Assembly (NCBI GenBank): GCA_038210375.1
Contig: JBBQWT010000030.1
Coordinates: 1-35,999, forward strand
DNA: 35,999 bases
From: JBBQWT01 sp038210375
GTDB taxonomy: Bacteria; Acidobacteriota; Terriglobia; Terriglobales; Acidobacteriaceae
Reading direction: 5' to 3'
Both the position numbers and the translations under genes were made by a program. Under the pieces are notes generated by a model. The model worked only from the letters and a program-made list of their open reading frames with translations, made no database searches and was not told where the DNA came from. This document shows positions 25,249 to 34,066 of this stretch, in pieces. Every line of letters begins with the position of its first letter. Position 1 is the first letter of the stretch.

Positions 25249-26481
25249 ATGATGGATGGCAGATTGCGATGTCCACGCGCTCTTGTCCTGCTGGCGCTCT
25301 TCGTTACCCTGGTATGCGGAATCGGTAATACCCAGGGCGGGACCGCGAGTTCCGGCGCTAATACCGCCGAGCGACTGGCACAAGCGCTTTACGAGCAGGG
25401 AAAGTTTGTGGATGCTTTGCCGCTGTTCGCGAATTTATCCGCTGACCATCCTTCGGATAAGGTGCTTAAGGAACGCTGGGCATGGTGCCTTTTCCAATAT
25501 GCCACGACACTATCTGACCCTGAGCAGCGCAAAAAGACGCTGACCAAGGCGCATGCGGTGGCGCTTGAAGCCAACAAGCTGGGTGACAACAGCCAGCTAC
25601 TGATGATGCTGCTGCAACTACCGGTAGATGGCAGCGAGAAGGAGTATTCGACAAAGAAAGAGGTCAACGAGATTTTGAAGGCGGCAGAAGCTGACTTCGT
25701 TCGCGGCGACCTGGACAAGGCCAAAGCAGGGTACCTGCGAGCGCTTGCGCTCGATCCCACGAACTATGACGCCGCACTTTTTACCGGTGATGTCTTCTTC
25801 AAGCAACACTCCTATGCCAACGCCGGGGAGTAGCTGGGCCGGGCGATCCAGATCGATCCTAATCGTGAGACCGCTTACCGCTATTGGGGTGACGCCCTAA
25901 TGGCCATGGGAAAGGAAGATGAGGCCCGCGCGAAATTCATCGACGGCATCGTCGCCGAGCCTTATAACTCGCGTTCCTATACTGGACTGACCAACTGGCT
26001 CAAGCGCAACAACCTGGTTTTGAACAGCATGCGGCTCAATGATCACGCGGCGGTCGCGGTAAAGGACGAAAAGAACACCACCATCACGATTGACGCTTCT
26101 ACCCTGGGCAAGAATGACCCCGCGGAATCGGCCTGGATGATGTACGCCATGGCCCGCGCCGGCTGGCATGGGGAAAAATTCAAGAAAGAATTTCCCAACG
26201 AGCCCAAGTACCGCCGGACGATGAAAGAAGAAGTGGATTCCCTGGACACCATGATCGCGATGATCAAGGGACAGAAGAACTACGCGAAGCAATTCAAGAA
26301 GTTGGAGCCGTCGATGCAGACCCTGATCAAGGTACAGGAGGCCGGTTTACTGGAGCCGTTCGCGCTGCTCACCCGCGCCGATGACGACATCGCCCAGGAC
26401 TATGAGCCTTACCGGGCTGCCCACCGGGATAACGTCCGGCGATATCTGGACGAATTTGTGGTGCCCAGGCGGGCGCGCTGA
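25249..26481 (+). pseudogene. Secreted TPR protein interrupted by an in-frame amber codon
   Basis: One reading frame of 411 codons is broken once, by TAG at 25831-25833 between SYANAGE and LGRAIQIDPNRETAYRYWGD. The two sides form one continuous tetratricopeptide array: residues around 45-80 (ALYEQGKFVDALPLFANLSA), 140-185 (AEADFVRGDLDKAKAGYLRA) and 185-225 (the unit split by the stop), followed by a helical C-terminal part to PRRAR. A signal peptide is at residues 5-30 (ALVLLALFVTLVCGIG). ATG 25249 follows GAGGACCTTA. The stop replaces a residue that in TPRs is usually Tyr, Lys or Gln. It may be a nonsense mutation, a sequencing error, or amber readthrough. Confidence 0.8.
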
Positions 26482-26511
26482 GCGCCAAATCCCCGGCCAA
26501 ACACCGTCAAC

Positions 26512-26931
26512 TCAGGAGATTTCGAAACCGCCGCTGCCGGAGCAGAAGTCGGCGAATGCCTGCACGATCTCCACGGTGATCCCGGGTTCACCCGCCGCGC
26601 CCAGGGCTTTCACCATTTTTTTTACGATGGCCAGTGATGGAGAGCGCGATGACTGCGTGCGGTTGGGTTTCTTGCCGCGAAATTTCTTTACGTAGGCCTC
26701 GGTTTTGCCAGCCGCAATCATTTCGTTGAGGCGCCGGCCTATGGCCCTGGCTTTTGCGGCGGAGATCTTATGGCCGGAATTGGAGTGCCCTAGGGTGATG
26801 TCCTTCTCGGTGAGAATGTCGGGTGCGACCCGGGAAACGTACGTCCACAACGGCGCCCAGTACCAGATCGTGCAGTGAAAATATCCCCCGGCGGCAGTCG
26901 CCGGCTTGAGTCCGGTGACATCCATTCCCAT
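26512..26931 (-). CDS. Conserved hypothetical protein, 139 aa
   Basis: Start at the ATG 26929-26931, after GGGAGG; ATG 26923-26925 is equally possible. It opens MGMDVTGLKPATAAGGYF and contains YWAPLWTYVSRVAP and GHSNSGHKISAAKARAIGRR, ending VQAFADFCSGSGGFEIS. I recall this layout (GMDV-G, W-PLW-Y, GHSN-G, F-FL-GGFEI) as a widespread uncharacterised bacterial family. No signal peptide, no catalytic motif recognised. It is convergent with the interrupted TPR gene. Confidence 0.75.
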   Translation of the reverse strand: MGMDVTGLKPATAAGGYFHCTIWYWAPLWTYVSRVAPDILTEKDITLGHSNSGHKISAAKARAIGRRLNEMIAAGKTEAYVKKFRGKKPNRTQSSRSPSLAIVKKMVKALGAAGEPGITVEIVQAFADFCSGSGGFEIS

Positions 26932-27133
26932 ACGCCCTCCCATCAATGTTTCGTGGTCCCGCTAACTTAATTATATGAGGCCTCCCACTCCAGCCTGGGA
27001 GGTGTTCCTGAAAGAGAAACCTAGGACGTAAAGCTGGCGTCGCGGCCGCTCTAATAGGCGCGGAAACCGCCTTTGTCCGATACAATTGCCTTAACGCTCT
27101 TATTGCCCTTCGCCCTGCTCCTGAAAGGCGTTC

Positions 27134-28201
27134 ATGCAAATGAAATACAGCTCAAAATGGATGTTAATTCCCGTGGTAATGGTTCTGGCCGGATTATCGG
27201 GGGCGCAGCAACCGGCGGAAAACATCGCCAACCCCGACGCGGCCGCTGCCCGCGTCGAGGCCCGCAAGGCCGCAGCGGAGACGTCGCAGGATTACGTTAT
27301 CAGTCCCAATGACGTGGTCGAAGTTCTGGTCAATGATGCTCCTGATTTTTCGCGCGACTACCGGGTGAGCTCAACCGGAGAGCTGACCATTCCGCTCTTG
27401 CCCGAACCGTTGAATGTCGCCGGGAAGACCCTGGGTAGCGTGGCGCGGGAACTGGAAAGGGAATTAAAAAAGGCCCAGCTGGTGAACACTCCGCGGGTTA
27501 CGATTTCGGTGAAGGAATCACGCATGCACTCGATCGCGGTGACGGGCGCGGTCAAGAGCCCGCAGATCTATCCGGTTTTCGGATATACCCGCCTCCTCGA
27601 TCTGCTGTCACAGGCCGGCGGCCTGGCGGACAACGCCGGCCCGGTAGTGAAGGTTACTCGCGCCGGCATTGCCAAACAACTGTCGCAGGGTAAAGAAGAA
27701 GATCTGAAAGACGCCATCGCCGCGGCCAACGATAAGAGTGTGGCGCAGCCCGAAGGCGAGACTATTACCGTGCGGCTGAAAGAGCTGCTCAGCGGCGGCA
27801 ATTCCCGGTTGAATATAAGGGTGTACTCCGGCGACTGGGTCACCGTGCCCCAGGCTGAAATCATTTATGTGGTGGGAGCGGTCACGAAATCAGGCGGATT
27901 TGCGTTGTCCACGGCGCATGAAAATATGACAGTCTTGCAGGCGCTGGCATATGCGGAAGATGCCAAGCCTACCGCGCGCATGGATCACGCCATGATTCTG
28001 CGGCCGGATGCCACCGCCCCCGAGGGGCGCCGCGAAATCGCCATCAACCTTAAACATATTCTCGAAGGCAAAAGCCCGGACGTGCAGATGAAGCCCGATG
28101 ACATCCTGTTTGTGCCCGATAGCACCAGCAAACGGGCCTTCCGCAGGGGCGCTGAGGCGGCAATTCAGGCCTTGACCGGCCTGGCAGTGTACCGTCGTTA
28201 G
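27134..28201 (+). CDS. Polysaccharide export protein (Wza-like, SLBB domains)
   Basis: 355 aa with signal peptide at about residues 10-26. The Poly_export domain begins YVISPNDVVEVLVNDAPDFS (about 53) and includes TGELTIPLLPEPLNVAGKTL. SLBB-type beta-grasp repeats follow: SIAVTGAVKSPQIYPVFGYT with LLDLLSQAGGL, and IIYVVGAVTKSGGFALSTAH. Such proteins form or line the outer membrane channel for capsule or exopolysaccharide. No lipobox Cys, so anchoring differs from Wza itself. The neighbours do not include a tyrosine kinase or glycosyltransferases, so it stands apart from an export operon in this window. ATG follows AAAGGCGTTC. Confidence 0.9.
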   Translation: MQMKYSSKWMLIPVVMVLAGLSGAQQPAENIANPDAAAARVEARKAAAETSQDYVISPNDVVEVLVNDAPDFSRDYRVSSTGELTIPLLPEPLNVAGKTLGSVARELERELKKAQLVNTPRVTISVKESRMHSIAVTGAVKSPQIYPVFGYTRLLDLLSQAGGLADNAGPVVKVTRAGIAKQLSQGKEEDLKDAIAAANDKSVAQPEGETITVRLKELLSGGNSRLNIRVYSGDWVTVPQAEIIYVVGAVTKSGGFALSTAHENMTVLQALAYAEDAKPTARMDHAMILRPDATAPEGRREIAINLKHILEGKSPDVQMKPDDILFVPDSTSKRAFRRGAEAAIQALTGLAVYRR

Positions 28202-28202
28202 G

Positions 28203-28219
28203 CCGCAAGCTGTTTGCGG
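28203..28219 (+). terminator. Weak hairpin after the export protein gene
   Basis: CCGCAA-GCTGT-TTGCGG lies directly after the TAG. No T-run follows. The rest of the gap to 28507 holds only the promoter described next. Confidence 0.25.
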
Positions 28220-28451
28220 ATCCATTCGCCTTATCAACATGTTTACCATCATTTTGATCGATGGCCCCTATAGAATAAAACCATGGTGAATTAGATTCGT
28301 CCGGCTTGCTATAAACCAGAATCGCAGCTATTCTTGTGACCGTAGAGATACTGAATTGGCAATGCGGGGGCACAATCTAACGCCCGTGGTTGGGAAGATT
28401 TTGGGGGTAGGGCAGGCCCGCTGCAAGGCTGGCTTTGGAGAATTTTCTGTC

Positions 28452-28481
28452 TTGACCTGGTATTCACGAGGTTGTTAGAAT
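28452..28481 (+). promoter_or_regulatory. Sigma70-type promoter of the FecR-like gene
   Basis: TTGACC (28452-28457) and TAGAAT (28476-28481) are 18 bases apart, about 26 bases before the start codon at 28508. This predicts a short leader of about 20 bases. Confidence 0.6.
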
Positions 28482-28507
28482 CGCCAAACTTTTGGGGGAC
28501 TGGAAGC

Positions 28508-29218
28508 ATGATTAAAAAATACTTCGGACTTATTGCCTGGATTCTGATTGTTGCATTTCCCTCTGCCACTTTAATGGCTGAAAGCCGTGGCGGCATGCTT
28601 TACACCAACGGCGATGTCAGCGTGAATGGCAAGAATGTTGGACGTTCCGTCTCTTTGTTGAAGGGTGACACCGTCCAGACTGCGAAAAATTCGCAGGTCA
28701 CACTGGCTTTGAACGGCTCGACCGTTTCCCTGCCCGCTAATTCCGGTCTCCGCTACACCGCCAATGACGTGATCAATATTGGCTGCGGAGCTGCCGCGAT
28801 CAAGACCACTAACGGTCTATCTTCGCGGGCCGCCGGAATTCTGATTCAGCCCAGCTCGCCGGAAGCCAGTTATGATGTGGTCAGCACCGGAAAGACGCTG
28901 AAAATTGCCGCACGCAATGGTGCGCTTTCTCTCCGAGATGGTTTCAAGAGCGTTACCGTACCCGCGGGCCAGATGGCGACTTTGCCTGGCAACTGCGACC
29001 TCGTGGCCCAGAATGATTCGACTGGCGCTGCCGGGCCCAGCCCGCAAGGTGGCGTCGGCAGCGCAGCCAGCAACGGTGCGAAAAACGCTTCTTCGACCGC
29101 CGGAATCAGCACCTTGAACGCGGTTACTTTTGGTCTCATCACCCTCGGCGTTATCGGTGGAGCAATTGGAGTCGGTATTGCCGCTACCCGCCGCGACGTC
29201 AGCTCTTCAACCCGGTAA
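28508..29218 (+). CDS. FecR-domain secreted or membrane-anchored protein
   Basis: 236 aa from ATG 28508. Signal peptide at residues 1-24 (FGLIAWILIVAFPSATLMA). The FecR-like beta domain includes LLKGDTVQTAKNSQVTLALN and GSTVSLPANSGLRY, the usual 'GD-V-T--s-a-L-l-dGs' pattern. A Ser/Gly/Ala linker follows near 185-200, then a glycine-rich membrane segment (VTFGLITLGVIGGAIGVGIA) and a basic tail (ATRRD). The C-terminal TM plus basic tail resembles a sorting or anchoring signal, without a PEP motif. It has its own promoter and a strong terminator, so it is probably transcribed alone. Confidence 0.78.
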   Translation: MIKKYFGLIAWILIVAFPSATLMAESRGGMLYTNGDVSVNGKNVGRSVSLLKGDTVQTAKNSQVTLALNGSTVSLPANSGLRYTANDVINIGCGAAAIKTTNGLSSRAAGILIQPSSPEASYDVVSTGKTLKIAARNGALSLRDGFKSVTVPAGQMATLPGNCDLVAQNDSTGAAGPSPQGGVGSAASNGAKNASSTAGISTLNAVTFGLITLGVIGGAIGVGIAATRRDVSSSTR

Positions 29219-29239
29219 GAGTCCCTCCAGTCCACCTTT

Positions 29240-29271
29240 AAAAGGAGCCACTTCAAGTGGTTCCTTTTTTT
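29240..29271 (+). terminator. Intrinsic terminator of the FecR-like gene
   Basis: Stem AAAGGAGCCAC/GTGGTTCCTTT (11 bp, one G-T pair), loop TTCAA, and a T-run to 29271, starting 22 bases after the stop codon. Confidence 0.88.
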
Positions 29272-29476
29272 GCTTTCCTGCATTCATCCCTTGACCGTCT
29301 TTGGGCTCGCTGTATTGAACTGCGCCAATGCCCGTTGGCAGCATGGAATAGGGTGCGAAACCTGGGCGCCAGTTATACTTATCGCTTCCCTTCTTGACCT
29401 GATGTTGAAATACTTCCGGCGACTCTTCCTGAATACCCAGCTCCGAAGGGCTTGAGTAGCACTGCAATAGCTTTCT

Positions 29477-32400
29477 ATGGCAATCACGGACGAACCGACA
29501 ACTCGCTGTCCCCATTGCGGAAGCACACAGGTGCGGCGATCACAGGACCGAGTATCCTCCAACCGGCTGACCGGCCTCTTGCAGCATGCCTATCGCTGCG
29601 AAAACTGCAATCTCAGGTACAACGACTTCAAGTGGCGCAAGGCGACAGCGGCTAGCTTGGGTGATTCCGAACAGATCATTGAACCGAAGGGAGAAATTCT
29701 GTCCGGCGTCGGCGCATGGGCCGCGGGAGGAGGAGTGTTCGCGCAGGAAATAGCGGACAGACCCGAGCCGGCGAAATCCACCGACCAGACCGATTCCCGA
29801 CCAAGCGATTCCCAGCGCATGAAGGCGGCGATGGAAGCGGTCCAGGCAGAACATGAATTCCCGCAGGTCCAGAAAACGGCGGTAGCCGGCAGCGGACGCG
29901 AGGCGGCAATGCATGCCCGCACCCTGCGCGAACTGACCGCAACGGGCAACGAACTCCGGCGTGCCAAAGCCGAACTGGCGAGGGCCACGGCTGCGGAGAA
30001 CGCGTTTCGCGCGCAGACTGAAATGGAAGAGGTAAGGGCGCGGCGAGAACTAGCCGAAGCAGTTTCAGCTGCGGAACGGGAAAAGGCTCTGCGCAGCAAG
30101 GCGGAAGCCGAAGTCACAACCGCCCGTGCCGCAAGAAACCGATCGCAATCCGCAGCTGATGCCGTCATCGCGCGCGAAACCTTGAACCGAACCAAGGCGG
30201 AAGCTGATGCTGCGCTTGCGCGTGAAATTACCATGCGGGTGCAGGCCGAAGCTGAAACTGCGGTCGCTCGAGAGACTGTCATCAGGATCAAGGCGGAAAC
30301 TGAGCTCATTCGGGCGCGCGAAAGCGCCATGCTGATCAAGGCCGAAGCCGATGCGGCGGTCGCACGCGAAACGGCGCTCCGCGCTAAAGCGGAGGCCGAG
30401 GCCACACAAGCCCGGGATGAAGCCCGGCGCGTTAAGGCCGAGGCCGATGCCGCGGTGGCCCGCGAAACGGCTCTCCGCGCTAAAGCCATCACCGAAGCTG
30501 AGGCCGCATTGCTACGGTCCGCGGCGGGCGAAGTATCCGCACTTGCCGCGCGTGAGGCGCTGGCGAAAACCCGCGCCGAGGCGGAAGTGGAACTTTCCCG
30601 GGAAAAAGATCTGCGGGCCAAAGCCGAAGAGAATGCGCGGCAAGCAAGGGATGAAGCTGCGCGGGCACTGGCGGCCGCCGAAAAAACGGTGGCCGAGCAG
30701 AATGCATTGCGCGCAAATGCCGAAGCTGCTGCCACCCATGCAAGGGATCTCGCGGCACGGACCAAAGCAGAGACCGAATTCGCAGGCTCGCGCGAAAGCG
30801 CGCTGCGGGCCCAGGCAGAGGCAGCCGCAGCGATGGCCCTCGAAAAAAGCAAGAAATCAAAGGTGGAGGCAGCGGCGCTGGTCGCGGCGGAGGTCGCGAT
30901 CCGCAGCCAGGCTGAAGCGGGCGCAAGCCGTGCCCGCCAGGAAGCCGATCGCTTGAAAGCGGAAGTAGATGCACAGCTCAAGCGCGAGATCGCGGCCCGG
31001 AAAATAGCGGAAGCCGATGCGGTCAAAGCCCGGGAGGAAGCTGTGCAAGCCAGGGCCGAAGGGATGCACGCGGGGGAAATTGCGAAGAATCTGAAATCAA
31101 ACGCGGAAACGGCGGCGGCGAGGCAGCGTGCGGAAGCGAACCGCGCGAGAACGGAAACTGATGCCGCAATCGCTCGGGAGACTGCCGCCCGGAACAAAGC
31201 GGAAGCGGATTCGGAACGGACTCGAAAAGGCGCGACAGAGGCCAGGGCGGAAAAACAGGCGGCGGTGGCAGCAGGAGCCGGGTTGCGAGTCGAGGCTGGA
31301 GCCGAAGCGGCCACCGCCCGAAAGGAAGCCGAAGAAGCCGTGGCGGCGCGAGACCGCGAGCGCATGGCGCGGATTCAGAAGGAAGATGAAGCGCAGGCCG
31401 CCCAGGAAATCGCCGCGCGGGCGGAGGCCGAGGCCGCGCAAGCCAAACACCAGACTCTGGCGAACGAGGCGGCAGTTGCGGTTGCCGCTTTGGAAGCGGC
31501 TCACCTGGCGAGAAAACATAGTGAAGAGGCGAGCATCGGCACGCGACAGGAACTAGATTCCCGGCTGGCTGGTGAGGCGGCCGCCCGGGCGGCCGGCGAA
31601 GCTGAAGCCGCGCGCACCGCCATCCGCCTGCGGGAAGAATCTGATGCGCGAGCCGCACAAGAGGCGGCCCAGGCCAAGGCCGACGCTGAAGCGGTGAGGA
31701 TTGCGGAGCGCGCCAGAGCCGATGAGGCTGCCTTGGCGGCGGCCGTACGCACCAAGGCAGAAGCCGAAACCCAGGCCTCTGCCCGAGCGCGGGAAGCAGC
31801 GGACGCGCGGGCCGCGAAAGACGCCGCCCGCAAGCAGGCCGAAACCGACGCCCGGCTGGCTCGCGAAGCGGCCGTTCAAGCCTCAGCCGAAGACAAGGCC
31901 GCGCGTTCCAGGATGGAAGCCGATGCGCAGGCCGCTCGCGAGGCTGCAACCCAGGCCAGGGCGGAAGCCGAGGCGGCGAGGATTGCCGCGCTGGCCCAGG
32001 CCGAAGAACACGCGCGAATCGCGCGCGAGGCCGCAGCCCGTTCTGATGCCGAAAATGTGGCGGCGGCAACGCGCGCGCGAGAACAGGCGGACGCCCTCAG
32101 GGCGCGCGCAGCGGCGACGCTAGCGGCGGCAGAATCGGCCCGGGAACAGGAACGTGCCCGCACCACGGCGGCCAGAACCCCGATCGCCCCGGTCATTCCT
32201 ATCGCGGTCCCCAGCGCTGCCTTCAACCCGGCTCCGGTTCCAGGCGCAGGATTCACCATCAGCTTTGCGGCGGCCTCCGGCGACCAGTTCATTGATCTGG
32301 AAGAGGCCCGCATCCGCTACCGTGCGGCGGGCTCGGGACACCCGTTGCTTCTGCTGCACGATTGGGGCGCTTCGCTGGAAAGCATGAATAACATTTTTGA

Positions 32401-33028
32401 CGCGCTGGCCCCCAGCTACGCGGTCGTTGCCGTCGATCTTCCCGGCCATGGCCAAAGCGGCAAGCCGCCGCGCCTGCTGACTTTCAATGACTTCGCGGAT
32501 TGCATCCTGGCGGTGATGGATCATCTGCATCTAGCTGAAACTCACATTCTGGGTCACTCTTTTGGAGGAAGCCTCGCCCTGCAACTGGCGCATGACCATC
32601 CCGAGAGGGTTTCTAAGTTGGCACTGGAAAATGTGGGAGTGGGGGTCGCCGCCGGCAGCGGCGCGGCCGCTCCGGCCCAAGCCGGGCTCTCGCGTTTTTT
32701 CAAAGCAGCGCCATCGGCCTTGAGCGCGGGTGCGATGAGCACTGTTTCCGAAACAATTGGCGCCGCCAGCCTTACCGCAATTCTGCCTTCAGTCAAAGCG
32801 GAGACTTTGTTGATCTATGGCGAAAATGATGCGTGCGCAGCGCAGGCAACGCGCCTGAAAGAGCTCATGCCCCACTGCGAAACCGCATCATTGAAGAACG
32901 CCGGACACCTGGCTCACTCGGAACAGAGCGCAATGTTCCTGCTGGTGGCCAAGAGGTTCCTGCGCGAACCGCAGGAAGTTCCCGCGGCCTCGCAGCCCAA
33001 ATTCGCGCCCAGTAGACGATCGCGCTGA
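29477..33028 (+). CDS. Zinc ribbon - long Ala/Glu/Arg helix with 16-residue repeats - alpha/beta hydrolase fusion
   Basis: 1183 aa. An in-frame TAG just upstream makes ATG 29477 the first start, with no clear ribosome binding site. Residues 11-44 form a zinc ribbon: CPHCG (Cys11, Cys14) and RCENCN (Cys41, Cys44). From about 110 to 890 the chain is Ala/Glu/Arg/Lys-rich helix; residues 208-621 split into about 24 units of 16 residues with consensus (K/Q/R)AEADAAxARETALRA. Two units (288 and 320) are identical. After a Pro-rich linker (TPIAPVIPIAVPS) comes an alpha/beta hydrolase, about 920-1160: LLLLHDWGAS, VDLPGHGQSGKP, nucleophile elbow GHSFGG with Ser1028, Asp1118 in YGENDAC and His1144 in NAGHLAH. 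No signal peptide or membrane segment. I know no described protein with this order. Activity unknown; the substrate pocket cannot be read. Confidence 0.88.
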   Translation: MAITDEPTTRCPHCGSTQVRRSQDRVSSNRLTGLLQHAYRCENCNLRYNDFKWRKATAASLGDSEQIIEPKGEILSGVGAWAAGGGVFAQEIADRPEPAKSTDQTDSRPSDSQRMKAAMEAVQAEHEFPQVQKTAVAGSGREAAMHARTLRELTATGNELRRAKAELARATAAENAFRAQTEMEEVRARRELAEAVSAAEREKALRSKAEAEVTTARAARNRSQSAADAVIARETLNRTKAEADAALAREITMRVQAEAETAVARETVIRIKAETELIRARESAMLIKAEADAAVARETALRAKAEAEATQARDEARRVKAEADAAVARETALRAKAITEAEAALLRSAAGEVSALAAREALAKTRAEAEVELSREKDLRAKAEENARQARDEAARALAAAEKTVAEQNALRANAEAAATHARDLAARTKAETEFAGSRESALRAQAEAAAAMALEKSKKSKVEAAALVAAEVAIRSQAEAGASRARQEADRLKAEVDAQLKREIAARKIAEADAVKAREEAVQARAEGMHAGEIAKNLKSNAETAAARQRAEANRARTETDAAIARETAARNKAEADSERTRKGATEARAEKQAAVAAGAGLRVEAGAEAATARKEAEEAVAARDRERMARIQKEDEAQAAQEIAARAEAEAAQAKHQTLANEAAVAVAALEAAHLARKHSEEASIGTRQELDSRLAGEAAARAAGEAEAARTAIRLREESDARAAQEAAQAKADAEAVRIAERARADEAALAAAVRTKAEAETQASARAREAADARAAKDAARKQAETDARLAREAAVQASAEDKAARSRMEADAQAAREAATQARAEAEAARIAALAQAEEHARIAREAAARSDAENVAAATRAREQADALRARAAATLAAAESAREQERARTTAARTPIAPVIPIAVPSAAFNPAPVPGAGFTISFAAASGDQFIDLEEARIRYRAAGSGHPLLLLHDWGASLESMNNIFDALAPSYAVVAVDLPGHGQSGKPPRLLTFNDFADCILAVMDHLHLAETHILGHSFGGSLALQLAHDHPERVSKLALENVGVGVAAGSGAAAPAQAGLSRFFKAAPSALSAGAMSTVSETIGAASLTAILPSVKAETLLIYGENDACAAQATRLKELMPHCETASLKNAGHLAHSEQSAMFLLVAKRFLREPQEVPAASQPKFAPSRRSR
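30098..31339 (+). repeat. Array of 48-bp (16-residue) coding repeats
   Basis: Inside the fusion gene, residues 208-335 and 366-621 form runs of 8 and 16 units with exact 16-residue spacing, separated by 30 residues (KAITEAEAALL... to AKT). DNA copies are mostly diverged, but 30338-30385 and 30434-30481, 96 bp apart, encode the same peptide with only a few silent changes. Confidence 0.8.
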
Positions 33029-33032
33029 AGGC

Positions 33033-33051
33033 GGGTTGGTCGGTCCAACCC
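33033..33051 (+). terminator. Hairpin just after the fusion gene
   Basis: GGGTTGG-TCGGT-CCAACCC begins 5 bases after the stop codon. There is no T-run, so termination function is uncertain. The rest of the gap to 33337 contains nothing recognisable other than the ribosome binding site of the next gene. Confidence 0.3.
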
Positions 33052-33337
33052 GGGGCTGGGTGTCAACAACTTTGGCAGGCCGCTTTTTGCTGGGAAAAAT
33101 TGATCGAGATAGCTTGCCTTAGTCACGCCCGATCATCGGCTTACTCGCGGGTATGCGGCACGAGTAATTCTTCCGCGATGGATATCGAACCGGGCTCAGC
33201 CAGCGCCTCGGGACTATCCAGCGGACATTCTGAATCAATCCAGGACGCAATTGCCCATTGTTAATTAGGAGCGGCTTCATTAGGATGTTGCACGCTGGCG
33301 GGAAGCTTATCTGCCTGGCATGAAAGAGGAGTGGCTT

Positions 33338-33799
33338 ATGAAGATGAAATCGATGCTGGTGGCGGTTTTGTTTCTGCTGGGCGCAACCCTGTGTTTTTCC
33401 GCCGACGTGAATATGGGCACATGGAAGCTGAATGAGGCAAAATCGAAATTGAGTCCCACGATGGCCAAGAACCACACGGTCACCTATGAGGCCGCTGATG
33501 ACAGCGTCAAGGTCAGCGTGGATGGCGTCTCCCCTAACGGCAAGGACATTCATAGTGAGTGGACGGGAAAGTACGACGGAAAAGACTACCCGGTGACCGG
33601 CGATCCGACATCGGACACCCGCGCGTACAAGAGGATCAACCGCCACACCCTCGCGCTGACCGGGAAGAAGAATGGCAAGATCAACAGCACCATGCGCATC
33701 GTGGTCGCGCCCAGCGGCAAGAGCCGCACCGTCACCGTCCACGGATGGGATGCCCAGGGGAAGAAGGTCACCAGCATGGCGGTGTACGACAAGCAGTAG
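33338..33799 (+). CDS. Secreted hypothetical protein, 153 aa
   Basis: Start at ATG 33338, 6 bases after AGAGGAGTGG; an ATG at 33320 is a weaker choice. Signal peptide at residues 1-20 (MLVAVLFLLGATLCFSA). The mature part begins VNMGTWKLNEAKSKLSP, seen in many acidobacterial secreted proteins, and is mostly beta strands (HTVTYEAADDSVKVSVDGVS, HTLALTGKKNGKI, TVTVHGWDAQGKKVTSMAVY). It suggests a small beta-barrel or lipocalin-like binding protein. Function unknown. A strong hairpin follows. Confidence 0.78.
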   Translation: MKMKSMLVAVLFLLGATLCFSADVNMGTWKLNEAKSKLSPTMAKNHTVTYEAADDSVKVSVDGVSPNGKDIHSEWTGKYDGKDYPVTGDPTSDTRAYKRINRHTLALTGKKNGKINSTMRIVVAPSGKSRTVTVHGWDAQGKKVTSMAVYDKQ

Positions 33800-33828
33800 C
33801 CAGGAACCAAACCTGAACTTGTTAGCGT

Positions 33829-33858
33829 GAAGGCCCGGCAACCCGGGCCTTCGCATTT
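33829..33858 (+). terminator. Hairpin terminator
   Basis: Perfect 10-bp stem GAAGGCCCGG/CCGGGCCTTC with loop CAAC, followed by GCATTTT. 30 bases after the stop of the secreted protein gene. The T-tract is short. Confidence 0.65.
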
Positions 33859-34066
33859 TGCTTCCCTACATTTTGACGGTTGAAGATGCCCAGCGGAAAA
33901 TGGCAGTGCCTAGCCAGCCACGGTCAGATACCCACGAACGCTGGACTGATTACCTCGGTGACGACCGCCTTCCCATTCTCGCCGGTCCCATTGCCTGCCC
34001 AGCATCCCGTCGCGATCGGGGTGTTTCCGAACACCGCTGACAGAATCAGAAAAGCTGGGGAGCAAA

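Noticed and set aside
29590..31365. 591-residue open frame antisense to the zinc ribbon-helix gene, and other long frames across it
   Set aside because: Ala/Arg/Glu codons rich in GC on the plus strand give few stops on the opposite strand. No ribosome binding site and a low-complexity Ser/Ala product.
33119..33856. 245-residue frame antisense to the secreted protein at 33338-33799
   Set aside because: The plus-strand gene has a signal peptide, a ribosome binding site and a terminator; the antisense product resembles nothing.
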